A stretch of DNA of 47,412 nucleotides from Verrucomicrobiia bacterium (GTDB taxonomy: Bacteria; Verrucomicrobiota; Verrucomicrobiia; Limisphaerales; JADLHS01): positions 1-47,412 of the forward strand of contig WYBW01000031.1 in NCBI GenBank assembly GCA_011525685.1, in the 5' to 3' direction. Below the pieces are notes generated by a model that saw only the letters and a program-made list of their open reading frames with translations, was not told the DNA's origin and did no database searches. A program made the position numbers and the translations under genes. Positions 23,149 to 30,058 of the stretch are shown here, one piece after another. Position 1 is the first letter of the stretch. The number at the start of each line of letters is the position of its first letter.

Positions 23149-23423
23149 ACGCAAGGGCGCAAAGCCGCCAAGATGCAAAGAGATGAAATTGGAATTTACA
23201 GAAAGCGAGTTTGGGATGGAGTTCCTCTCATTAGCACCCGGCTTTAGCCGGGTGTCCGAGGGAAGGGCGGGAGGAAAACCGTTTCAACGGTTTTTGGGTG
23301 CGGGCATGGACGCTAAACCGTTGAAACGGTTTCTCTCTCGTGGTGCGGCAAACACCCGGCTAAAGCCGGGTGCTAATGAGATTGCTTCCGCCAAACTTCG
23401 CGCCTTTGCGTCTTTGCGTTAAA
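23148..23423 (+). repeat. ACGCAAAG inverted-repeat element, copy 2, with nested REP pair (nuoJ-nuoK)
   Basis: The left arm AACGCAAGGGCGCAAAG with degenerate octamers begins at the nuoJ stop. The right arm CGCGCCTTTGCGTCTTTGCG ends GCGTTAA exactly five bases before the nuoK ATG. Between the arms a second, complete palindromic unit has been inserted (23227-23380). The host element is more degenerate than copies 3-5, consistent with age. Confidence 0.8.
23227..23380 (+). repeat. Nested MITE-like REP pair
   Basis: CTCATTAGCACCCGGC-TTTA-GCCGGGTG on the left is mirrored by CACCCGGC-TAAA-GCCGGGTGCTAATGAG on the right. Two inner hairpins, AACCGTTTCAACGGTT and AACCGTTGAAACGGTT, face each other. The order of hairpins equals that of the IS200-like unit at 21151 with the transposase deleted, so it is a plausible non-autonomous derivative. 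Confidence 0.8.
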
Positions 23424-23427
23424 GAAC

Positions 23428-23733
23428 ATGAACGTAGGCTTGGAACATTATCTCGTGGTCAGCGCGCTGTTGTTCGCGCTCGGCTTGCTGGGCGTCATCA
23501 CGCGGCGCAACCTGCTCGTGCTCTACATGTCGCTGGAGTTGATGCTCAACTCGGCGAACCTCGCGCTCGTTTCTTTTTCGCGGTTCAACGACAACCTCAA
23601 CGGCCAGGTGATGGTGTTCTTCATCATCACCGTGGCAGCGGCGGAAGTCGCCGTTGGCCTGGCGCTCATCGTGGCGCTTTATCGCAAGCGCCAGACCGCC
23701 CACGTCGAAGACCTGACGAGCATGAAACTGTGA
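23428..23733 (+). CDS. nuoK: NADH-quinone oxidoreductase subunit K
   Basis: 101 residues, membrane subunit ND4L with three transmembrane helices. Family signatures: [30 protein letters not shown] with the conserved membrane Glu residues, and [23 protein letters not shown]. Length is exactly typical. It is preceded five bases upstream by the end of repeat copy 2 and followed 20 bases after the stop by copy 3, so it sits as an island between two repeat elements. Confidence 0.95.
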   Translation: MNVGLEHYLVVSALLFALGLLGVITRRNLLVLYMSLELMLNSANLALVSFSRFNDNLNGQVMVFFIITVAAAEVAVGLALIVALYRKRQTAHVEDLTSMKL

Positions 23734-23753
23734 TTATGAAAGGCGGAAGAATT

Positions 23754-23955
23754 CAACGCAAAGACGCAAAGACGCAAAGACGCGGAGAACTTCGACTCTC
23801 ATTAGCATCTGGCTTTAGCCAGGTGTCTGGCGCGGGCGAGAAAGCGAAACCGTTTCAACGGTTTGTGCGTCGGACGGCTGCAAACACCCGGCTGAAGCCG
23901 GGTGCTAATGAAGTGCCTATGCTTTGCGTCTCCGCGCCTTTGCGCCTTTGCGTTA
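23754..23955 (+). repeat. ACGCAAAG inverted-repeat element, copy 3, with nested REP pair (nuoK-nuoL)
   Basis: The left arm holds four consecutive ACGCAAAG-type octamers (from 23755). The right arm TTTGCGTCTCCGCGCC, then TTTGCGCCTTTGCGTTA, ends ten bases before the nuoL ATG. A REP pair at 23798-23911 is inserted in the loop, as in copy 2. Here GGAAC follows the element and may serve as the ribosome-binding site of nuoL. Confidence 0.85.
23798..23911 (+). repeat. Nested MITE-like REP pair, second copy
   Basis: CTCATTAGCATCTGGC-TTTA-GCCAGGTG on the left, a single central hairpin AAACCGTTTCAACGGTTT, and CACCCGGC-TGAA-GCCGGGTGCTAATGA on the right. It differs from the copy in element 2 by one lost central hairpin and several compensatory changes in the left stem. 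Confidence 0.78.
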
Positions 23956-23965
23956 GGAACATTTG

Positions 23966-25891
23966 ATGAAAGTGGAAGCTCTAACCTGGCTGGTCCTGTT
24001 CCTGCCGCTGCTGGCGGCGGGCATCATCACGCTTTTCACCCTGCGCAACAAGGCGGTCAGCGCCACGTTGTCCATCGGCGCGATTGTCACGGGTTTTGTC
24101 CTCACGCTGGCGGTAATCAAGTTCGGCGGCTGGGACGCGCGGGAACTTTCCGTCAACTGGCTCTCCATCGGCAGCCTGAACGTGGACTTCGGCCTCAAAC
24201 TCGACGCGCTCAGCTTGATGATGCTCCTCATCGTCACCGGCGTCGGCAGCGCGATTCACATTTATTCCTACGGCTACATGCGTGATGACCCGGGCTTCTC
24301 TCGCTTCTTCGCATGCATGAGTTTGTTCACGTTCTCAATGCTCGGCATCGTGCTCGCGAACAATTTCCTCCAGATGTTCATCTTCTGGGAACTCGTCGGG
24401 GTATCGTCCTACCTCCTCATCGGATTCTGGTTTGAGAAACCCAGCGCGGCGGACGCGGCCAAGAAAGCTTTCATCACCAACCGGCTTGGCGACTTGGGGT
24501 TCATCCTGGGAATTCTCATTATTTTCACCGCTCTTGGTTCGCTGAACTTCACGGTGCTTGAGTCGGGCAATAGCATCGCGGCTTTGGGCGGAATGGCGAC
24601 GCTTGGCGGCCTGCTGGTTTTCTGCGGCGCGATAGGTAAGTCCGCGCAATTCCCGCTGCACGTCTGGCTACCCGACGCGATGGAAGGCCCGACGCCCGTC
24701 AGCGCGCTCATCCACGCTGCGACGATGGTGGCCGCCGGCGTTTACATGCTGTGCCGCGTGTTCTTCATCTTCACGCCAGATGCACTGACGGTGATTTCTT
24801 GGATTGGCGGCATCACCGCATTGCTCGCCGCGCTCATCGCCGTTCAGCAGAACGACATTAAGCGCATCCTCGCCTACTCGACGCTGTCGCAACTTGGCTA
24901 CATGGTCATGGGCGTGGGATTGACTGCGCCGGAAGCAGGCATGTTCCATCTCACCACCCACGCATTCTTCAAAGCGCTTCTGTTCCTTGGGGCGGGGTCG
25001 GTCATCATCGCGCTGCATCACGAACAGGACATTTGGAAGATGGGCGGCCTGCGCAAGAAGATGCCGGTGACGTTCTGGACTTTCATGGTTGGCACGCTGG
25101 CACTGGCGGGCGTGTGGCCATTGAGCGGGTTCTTCAGCAAAGACGCCATCCTCGCCGCGGCACACGAAAACAACCTGCTCCTCTTCATTCTGGGTGTGGC
25201 CGTGGCGGCGTTGACCACGTTTTACATGTTCCGCTTGGTCTTCGTGGCGTTTCTCGGCGATCGTAGGACAGGCGTCGCGCCTGTCTCTGACTCCAAGGAA
25301 GCCGCGCAGGCGGGGGATGAAAGTATGAGACAGGCGCGACGCCTGTCCTACGAACCACATGAATCGCCCGGCGTGGTGATCTGGCCGCTGCGCATTCTCG
25401 CGGTGGCCAGCGTTGTCGGCGGTGTGATTGGTATCGAAGCGCTCTTTGGCGGGATGTTCAAACCGGACGCCGCACATCCTCACGGCTTGCTGGCACAGTT
25501 GGTTTATCCCTTCCAGCATGCGCCGGTGGCGGCGTTGAGCGGGCTGGCGGCCTTTGCGGTGGGGTTGTTCGCGGCGTGGAAGCTCTATGCCAACGCCAAG
25601 ACAGATCCGCTGCCCGACAAGCTCGGTGCGTTGTCCCGCGCGATGGCGAACCGCTTTTACTTCGACGAGATTTACGAAGCCACGGTCATCCGCATCCATG
25701 ACGCCATCGCCGCGATCGCCGACTGGATTGATCGCTGGATCATCGAGGGCTTTTGCATCGGCCTCGTGCGCGGCGGGACGGATTTGACGGGCCGCGCGCT
25801 GCGCCTGGTCCAGACCGGCAACCTCCAGACCTACGCCTTCCTGTTCGTGCTCGGCGTGGCCGTGGTGCTGTGGTTCGTGCTTGGGAAATGA
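23966..25891 (+). CDS. nuoL: NADH-quinone oxidoreductase subunit L
   Basis: 641 residues, the distal antiporter-like subunit (ND5) with about sixteen transmembrane helices and a long lateral helix. Signatures: LDALSLMMLLIVTGVGSAIHIYS near 75-97, NRLGDLGF, the conserved TM-Lys/Glu region IFWELVGVSSYLLIGFW, PLHVWLPDAMEGPTPVSALIHAATMVAAGVY and NDIKRILAYSTLSQLGYM. Residues 433-463 (RRTGVAPVS...QARRLSYE) are encoded by an inserted palindromic repeat and interrupt the hydrophilic loop just before HESPGVVIWPLRILA. The reading frame is preserved. The start ATG (23966) follows repeat copy 3. Confidence 0.95.
   Translation: MKVEALTWLVLFLPLLAAGIITLFTLRNKAVSATLSIGAIVTGFVLTLAVIKFGGWDARELSVNWLSIGSLNVDFGLKLDALSLMMLLIVTGVGSAIHIYSYGYMRDDPGFSRFFACMSLFTFSMLGIVLANNFLQMFIFWELVGVSSYLLIGFWFEKPSAADAAKKAFITNRLGDLGFILGILIIFTALGSLNFTVLESGNSIAALGGMATLGGLLVFCGAIGKSAQFPLHVWLPDAMEGPTPVSALIHAATMVAAGVYMLCRVFFIFTPDALTVISWIGGITALLAALIAVQQNDIKRILAYSTLSQLGYMVMGVGLTAPEAGMFHLTTHAFFKALLFLGAGSVIIALHHEQDIWKMGGLRKKMPVTFWTFMVGTLALAGVWPLSGFFSKDAILAAAHENNLLLFILGVAVAALTTFYMFRLVFVAFLGDRRTGVAPVSDSKEAAQAGDESMRQARRLSYEPHESPGVVIWPLRILAVASVVGGVIGIEALFGGMFKPDAAHPHGLLAQLVYPFQHAPVAALSGLAAFAVGLFAAWKLYANAKTDPLPDKLGALSRAMANRFYFDEIYEATVIRIHDAIAAIADWIDRWIIEGFCIGLVRGGTDLTGRALRLVQTGNLQTYAFLFVLGVAVVLWFVLGK
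25261..25353 (+). repeat. In-frame palindromic repeat inside nuoL
   Basis: A perfect 27-bp inverted repeat: the arm TCGTAGGACAGGCGTCGCGC plus CTGTCTC at 25261-25287 is matched by its inverse complement at 25327-25353, with a 39-base loop. Total length is 93 bases (31 codons), with no stop codon in the nuoL frame. The GTAGGACAGGCG type is a common dispersed repeat in this phylum as far as I recall. Confidence 0.92.
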
Positions 25892-25901
25892 CATGAGAAT
25901 T

Positions 25902-25989
25902 CAACGCAAAGACGCAAAGACGCAAAGACGCAAAGAGGGGAGAATCTGCTCTTGCTTGGCGCCTTTGCGTCTTAGCGCCTTTGCGTTAA
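25902..25989 (+). repeat. ACGCAAAG inverted-repeat element, copy 4 (nuoL-GxxExxY)
   Basis: Four perfect ACGCAAAG octamers in tandem, a loop with a small hairpin (AGAATCTGCTCTTGC), then the inverse arm GCGCCTTTGCGTCTT plus AGCGCCTTTGCGTTAA. No nested insertion. Lies 11 bases after the nuoL stop and 25 bases before the GxxExxY gene. Confidence 0.88.
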
Positions 25990-26014
25990 CAAGGTTTGAG
26001 AAAGGCGGTTCGCG

Positions 26015-26452
26015 ATGACCGAGAACGAAATCGCCAAGATCATCGTGGACGCCGCGATTGAGGTGCATCGCGAACTCGGCGGGCCGGGCTTGCTTGAAGA
26101 TGTTTACGAGGAAGCCCTGGCGGAAGAGTTGAGATTGCGTGGCTTGAAAGTGGAGCGTCAGCTTCCGGTTCGGATCAACTACAAAGGCCATATTCTTAGC
26201 AAGCCGCTTCGGCTGGACATGAAAGTCGAAGGCTTGGTGTTGGTGGACAACAAGGCTGTGAGCGAGTGGAATCCGATCTTTGAAGCACAAATGCAAACGT
26301 ACTTGCGTCTCACCGGTCTCAAGCTGGGTTTGGTAATCAATTTTGGCGAAAGACTGGTGAAACATGGAATTCATCGGGTTGTACATGGTTTGCCCGAAGA
26401 CTTGGACTTTAAGCCGCAACCGAAGCGGAAAGACAAGGCGGACAACAACTGA
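26015..26452 (+). CDS. GxxExxY protein (PD-(D/E)XK-like)
   Basis: 145 residues. The defining motif is GPGLLEDVYEEAL near 24-36 after AAIEVHRELG. Then come a nuclease-like strand pair YKGHILSKPLRLDMKVEGLVLVDNKA (D in RLDM, then V.NKA), and the tail YLRLTGLKLGLVINFGERLVKHGIHRVV. These match TIGR04256/PF13366, a family related in fold to PD-(D/E)XK enzymes but of unknown role. A GAAAGGCGG sequence before the ATG serves as ribosome-binding site. It is framed on both sides by ACGCAAAG elements (copies 4 and 5), which suggests gene and repeats may travel together. Confidence 0.85.
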   Translation: MTENEIAKIIVDAAIEVHRELGGPGLLEDVYEEALAEELRLRGLKVERQLPVRINYKGHILSKPLRLDMKVEGLVLVDNKAVSEWNPIFEAQMQTYLRLTGLKLGLVINFGERLVKHGIHRVVHGLPEDLDFKPQPKRKDKADNN

Positions 26453-26470
26453 AACTCGTGGCCATGAATA

Positions 26471-26553
26471 AACGCAAAGACGCAACGACGCAAAGACGCA
26501 AGGTGTGGAATGTATTTTCTTTGCGTCTTTGCGTCTTTGCGCCTTTGCGTTAA
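26471..26553 (+). repeat. ACGCAAAG inverted-repeat element, copy 5 (GxxExxY-nuoM)
   Basis: The left arm starts AACGCAAAGACGCAACGACG and continues GCAAAGACGCAAGG. The right arm has CTTTGCGTCTTTGCGTC followed by TTTGCGCCTTTGCGTTAA, separated by a 20-base AT-rich loop. The element ends exactly five bases before the nuoM ATG. Confidence 0.88.
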
Positions 26554-26558
26554 AAAGC

Positions 26559-28352
26559 ATGACAATCCTGACCTACATCTTCCTGCTTCCGTTGCTCGCG
26601 GCGATCGCGCTGGCGTTGGTGCCGCGCAACTTTGCCGTCATCATGCGCGCGGTGGCCGTAGGTGTGACGTTTGTCACCATGCTGCTGGCCGTGCTGATGT
26701 TCTGGCAGTTCAACGGCGCGACGGCGGACGCGAGCGGCTACAAGTTTGTCAGCACCATTCCAGGTCTCGGTGCGGAATCACTCGGCATCGCCTGCAAGCT
26801 GGGCGTGGACGGCTTAAACGTCGGACTGGTTTTGATGGGCGCGATCGTCGCGTTCGCGGCGGCATGCTGCTCATTCGAGATCAAATCGCGCGAGAAGGAG
26901 TTTTACATCCTGCTGCTCGTGATGACGGGCGGCATCCTCGGCGCGTTCATGTCGCTGGACCTGTTTTTCTTCTACTTCTTCCATGAACTCGCGCTTGTGC
27001 CGACGTTCATCATGATCGGCGTGTGGGGCCGCGGGGAGCGGAAGAACTACGCCACCTTCCAGATCACGCTTTACCTCAGCATCGGCGCGCTGCTGGCGCT
27101 CATTGGGCTGATCGCACTTTACCTGCAAGTCCCGGTTGACCTGCGCACGTTCGACATCCCGACGTTGACGAAACATTTCGCCGATCCGGCAAACGCGATG
27201 GCGGCGAGCGCGCAGAATTTCATCTTCCCACTGCTGTTGTTCGGGTTCGGCATCCTCGTTTCACTGTGGCCGTTCCATTCATGGGCGGCGTTGGGTTACG
27301 GTTCGGCACCAAGCGCGACGGCGATGTTGCACGCGGGGGTGCTGAAGAAGTTCGGTCTTTACGGTCTGATCCGCGTGGCATTGCCGATGATGCCGGAAGC
27401 GGCGCAAAGTTGGATGCAGATTCTCGCGTGGCTTTGCCTCGGCAACATTCTCTACGTCGGCTGGGTAGCGATGCGGCAAAAGAATCTGAATCTGCTCATC
27501 GGCAATTCCAGCGTGGCGCACATGGGCATGATTTTCCTCGGCATCGCGAGTCTGAACCTCATCGGGGTGACCGGCGCGGTGGCCATCATGGTGGCGCACG
27601 GTTTTCTGGCGGCGCTGTTCTTCGGGCTGAACGGCTACATTTACAACCAGACCGGCACGCTGGAGATGAGTGAGTTGGGCGGGTTGGCGAAGAAGCTGCG
27701 CTTCATCGGAGTGGCGTTTGTGATGGCCGCGATGGCGGGCTGCGGCCTGCCGGGCTTTCTGAATTTTGTGGGCGAGGTCAGCGTGTTCTTTGGAGCGTGG
27801 CAAGTGCCGGCGTTGCGCGTGGTCACGGTGCTGGCGGTGTGGGGGGCGCTCATCATTGGGGCGGTTTACATGTTACGCGCGGTGCGGGCGGTAATGCATG
27901 CCGGGATGCCGGAGAAGTGGGCAGATGTGGCGGACGCGAATCTCTGGCGTAAGCTGCCTTACGCGTTGTTGATTGCGAGCCTCCTGGTTTTCGGATTCTT
28001 TCCGAAACTGCTCACGGAGAAAATCAAGCCAGTGACGGAACAGATTGTTGCGATGACGAAGGCGAAGGGTGGATCGTTGGTTGCTCTTGGTTCGGATGCG
28101 CGCTTCCCCCTCACCCCGGCCCTCTCCCCCGGGGAGAGGGAGAATCGTCCGCAGTTTCTCGGCAAAACTGGAGACGGGAACCGGCAGGATGCTGCTGAAA
28201 AAAATGAGAGCGGACTGCTGCTTTCCCCTCTCCCCGGGGGAGAGCGTCGGGGTGAAGGCGGGCGTGACGACACGTCAAAACGATTTCGGATACTCTCCCA
28301 GCACGCGGAATCGGCCGCCGCAGAAAAATCGCCCACCGCCAGAAGCCCATAG
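26559..28352 (+). CDS. nuoM: NADH-quinone oxidoreductase subunit M with repeat-derived C-terminus
   Basis: 597 residues, antiporter-like subunit ND4 with about fourteen transmembrane helices. Signatures: GVDGLNVGLVLMGAIVAFAA, FFYFFHELALVPTFIMIGVWG near 128-148, FILVSLWPFHSWAALGYGSAPSATAMLHAGVLKKFGLYGLIR and NLLIGNSSVAHMGMIFLGI. The natural protein should end near residue 515 (EQIVAMTKAKGG). From about 517 the frame runs through a dispersed repeat and gives PLTPALSPGERE, then PLPGGERRGEGG and a basic tail of 80 residues in total. The ATG at 26559 gives the canonical hydrophobic N-terminus; codons upstream are repeat copy 5. Confidence 0.94.
   Translation: MTILTYIFLLPLLAAIALALVPRNFAVIMRAVAVGVTFVTMLLAVLMFWQFNGATADASGYKFVSTIPGLGAESLGIACKLGVDGLNVGLVLMGAIVAFAAACCSFEIKSREKEFYILLLVMTGGILGAFMSLDLFFFYFFHELALVPTFIMIGVWGRGERKNYATFQITLYLSIGALLALIGLIALYLQVPVDLRTFDIPTLTKHFADPANAMAASAQNFIFPLLLFGFGILVSLWPFHSWAALGYGSAPSATAMLHAGVLKKFGLYGLIRVALPMMPEAAQSWMQILAWLCLGNILYVGWVAMRQKNLNLLIGNSSVAHMGMIFLGIASLNLIGVTGAVAIMVAHGFLAALFFGLNGYIYNQTGTLEMSELGGLAKKLRFIGVAFVMAAMAGCGLPGFLNFVGEVSVFFGAWQVPALRVVTVLAVWGALIIGAVYMLRAVRAVMHAGMPEKWADVADANLWRKLPYALLIASLLVFGFFPKLLTEKIKPVTEQIVAMTKAKGGSLVALGSDARFPLTPALSPGERENRPQFLGKTGDGNRQDAAEKNESGLLLSPLPGGERRGEGGRDDTSKRFRILSQHAESAAAEKSPTARSP
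28108..28262 (+). repeat. CCCTCACCCCGGCCCTCTC-type inverted repeat at the nuoM 3' end
   Basis: The left arm CCCTCACCCCGGCCCTCTCC and right arm, its inverse complement in degenerate form (CCTCTCCCCGGGGGAGAG..TCGGGGTGA), enclose about 75 bases. Each arm also contains its own palindrome (CTCTCCCCCGGGGAGAG). Such repeats are found between genes in many bacteria and give the well-known spurious LTPALSPGERE translation. Here it is read in frame as the NuoM C-terminus. Confidence 0.85.
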
Positions 28353-28360
28353 CCAATTTG

Positions 28361-29848
28361 ATGAACCTTTCCTTGATGTCATTGGAAATCGCCGTGGTAG
28401 CGCTGGGCCTCCTGGTGCTGCTGGCGGATTTGTGGCTGCCGGTGGAACGCAAGCGGATGCTGGGCTACGCGGCGGCGGCGGTGCTGGCCGTGTTGTTCCT
28501 GAACAGTTTCACGAGCCATTGTAGCTGCGCCGCCATCGGGGAGTCCGCCTTTGGCGGGATGTTTGTACAGGACGGCTTGTCCGTGTTCTTCAAACGGCTC
28601 TTCCTCCTGGCCGGCGCGCTCGTGCTGATGTTGACGGTGGAATTTTCGGACCGGGTGGCAGCGGGCATCGCCGAATATTACTCACTCATCATCTTCGCGC
28701 TGGCGGGCATGTTGTTTGCCGCTTCCTCGAATGACTTCGCGATGCTGTTCGTTTCCATTGAACTCATCACCATCACGTTTTATGTGCTGACGAGTTTCAC
28801 CCGCGGCAAGGTGGCGGCGCTGGAGGCAGGGGTGAAGTACCTCATCCTCGGCGCGCTGTCGTCGGCGTTCATGATTTACGGCATCGCGCTGGTCTGGGGC
28901 ACAACCGGCAAGTTCAACTTCAACGAACTGGCGATGGTGGCCGGCAACTTCGCCGGCAACAAACTGTTCCTGTTCGGCGTGTTGTTCATCCTCGTCGGCT
29001 TGGGCTTCAAGATCGCCGCGTTCCCTTTCCAAATCTGGACGCCGGATGTGTATCAGGGCGCGCCCACGCCCACCACGGCGTTTCTGGCCATTGGCTCGAA
29101 GGCGGCGGGATTCGTGCTGCTGGTGCGGTTTCTCTTCTCGGCGATTCCCGAGGTGACGGCGCAATGGGCCAATCTGCTGATCGTCATTTCCGCCGTGACG
29201 ATTCTGTACGGCAACCTGTGCGCGATTCCGCAACGCAACTTGAAGCGGCTGCTCGGCTACTCAAGCATCGCGCACGCGGGCTACTTGCTGCTGGGAGTGG
29301 CGGCGCTGGCGGGGGCCATCGCCAATGGCCAATCGCCAACCGCCAATGCCGGCGCCGCGGCGGTGCTGTATTACCTCGCCGGCTATCTCTTCACGACGGT
29401 GGCCGCGTTTGCGGTGATTGTGCTGGTGATGCGGCATCTGGACAGTGAAGACGTGTCCGGACTGGCCGGATTACATCAACGCTCGCCGTTGCTGGCGGCC
29501 ACGTTGACTTTGGCGATGGTTTCGCTGGCGGGCATTCCGCCGCTGGCAGGTTTCTTCGGGAAATTCCTGCTGCTCAAGGCGGTCATCGAACAAGGCGCGG
29601 CGAATCCCGGTTTCTACTGCCTTGCGTTCACGGCGCTCGTCGGTGTGGTCATTTCGTTTTATTACTATTTCGGGGTGATCCGGGCCATTTACTGGAGCAA
29701 AGACGCCGCGGAAAGTTCGCCCATCCCCTTGTCCTGGCCGATGAAGCTTTCGGTGGCGGCTTGCGTGACCGGCATGTTTTATTTGGGCCTGTTCCCCGGC
29801 GCCGTGGTGAACGCCGCAGCGCAAGCGACCAGAGTGTTGCTGCACTGA
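28361..29848 (+). CDS. nuoN: NADH-quinone oxidoreductase subunit N
   Basis: 495 residues, antiporter-like subunit ND2 with about fourteen transmembrane helices. Signatures: FVSIELITITFYVLTSF with the membrane Glu, GVKYLILGALSSAFMIYGIALVWG, IAAFPFQIWTPDVYQGAPTPTTAFLA and RNLKRLLGYSSIAHAGYLLLG. A short polar stretch ANGQSPTANAG in one loop is encoded by GCCAATCGCCAA-like repeats and may be a minor microinsertion. The ATG lies 8 bases after the nuoM stop. It is the last nuo gene. A weak hairpin (CCGTC/GACGG at 29861-29876) with T-rich sequence follows, but no strong terminator. Confidence 0.94.
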   Translation: MNLSLMSLEIAVVALGLLVLLADLWLPVERKRMLGYAAAAVLAVLFLNSFTSHCSCAAIGESAFGGMFVQDGLSVFFKRLFLLAGALVLMLTVEFSDRVAAGIAEYYSLIIFALAGMLFAASSNDFAMLFVSIELITITFYVLTSFTRGKVAALEAGVKYLILGALSSAFMIYGIALVWGTTGKFNFNELAMVAGNFAGNKLFLFGVLFILVGLGFKIAAFPFQIWTPDVYQGAPTPTTAFLAIGSKAAGFVLLVRFLFSAIPEVTAQWANLLIVISAVTILYGNLCAIPQRNLKRLLGYSSIAHAGYLLLGVAALAGAIANGQSPTANAGAAAVLYYLAGYLFTTVAAFAVIVLVMRHLDSEDVSGLAGLHQRSPLLAATLTLAMVSLAGIPPLAGFFGKFLLLKAVIEQGAANPGFYCLAFTALVGVVISFYYYFGVIRAIYWSKDAAESSPIPLSWPMKLSVAACVTGMFYLGLFPGAVVNAAAQATRVLLH

Positions 29849-30058
29849 GGGTTTCTTCCTCCGTCAACTCCGACGGCATGCGTGATTTTTACCTCTGCGA
29901 GACACTCTTGGACGACGCCGAAAGCCACCGGTAACAGGCAAATCGGCTTGAGCTTGTCTCTCAATCAGCCTAAGTCCTAGAGCGTTCGCCGTCCGGGGTG
30001 GAGGTTGGATTTCCCGGTGACCGCTTGGGCGACGCGAACCCACCGTTTTCGAGCGTTT

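Noticed and set aside
17645..26553. Possible CRISPR array from spaced ACGCAAAG and palindromic repeats
   Set aside because: The copies are separated by whole genes, have no regular spacers, and no cas gene is nearby.
26371..26565. Short frames with LRLCVFASLR or QRKDAKTQRR across the ACGCAAAG elements
   Set aside because: Direct translation of the octamer repeats, repeated at each element; not genes.
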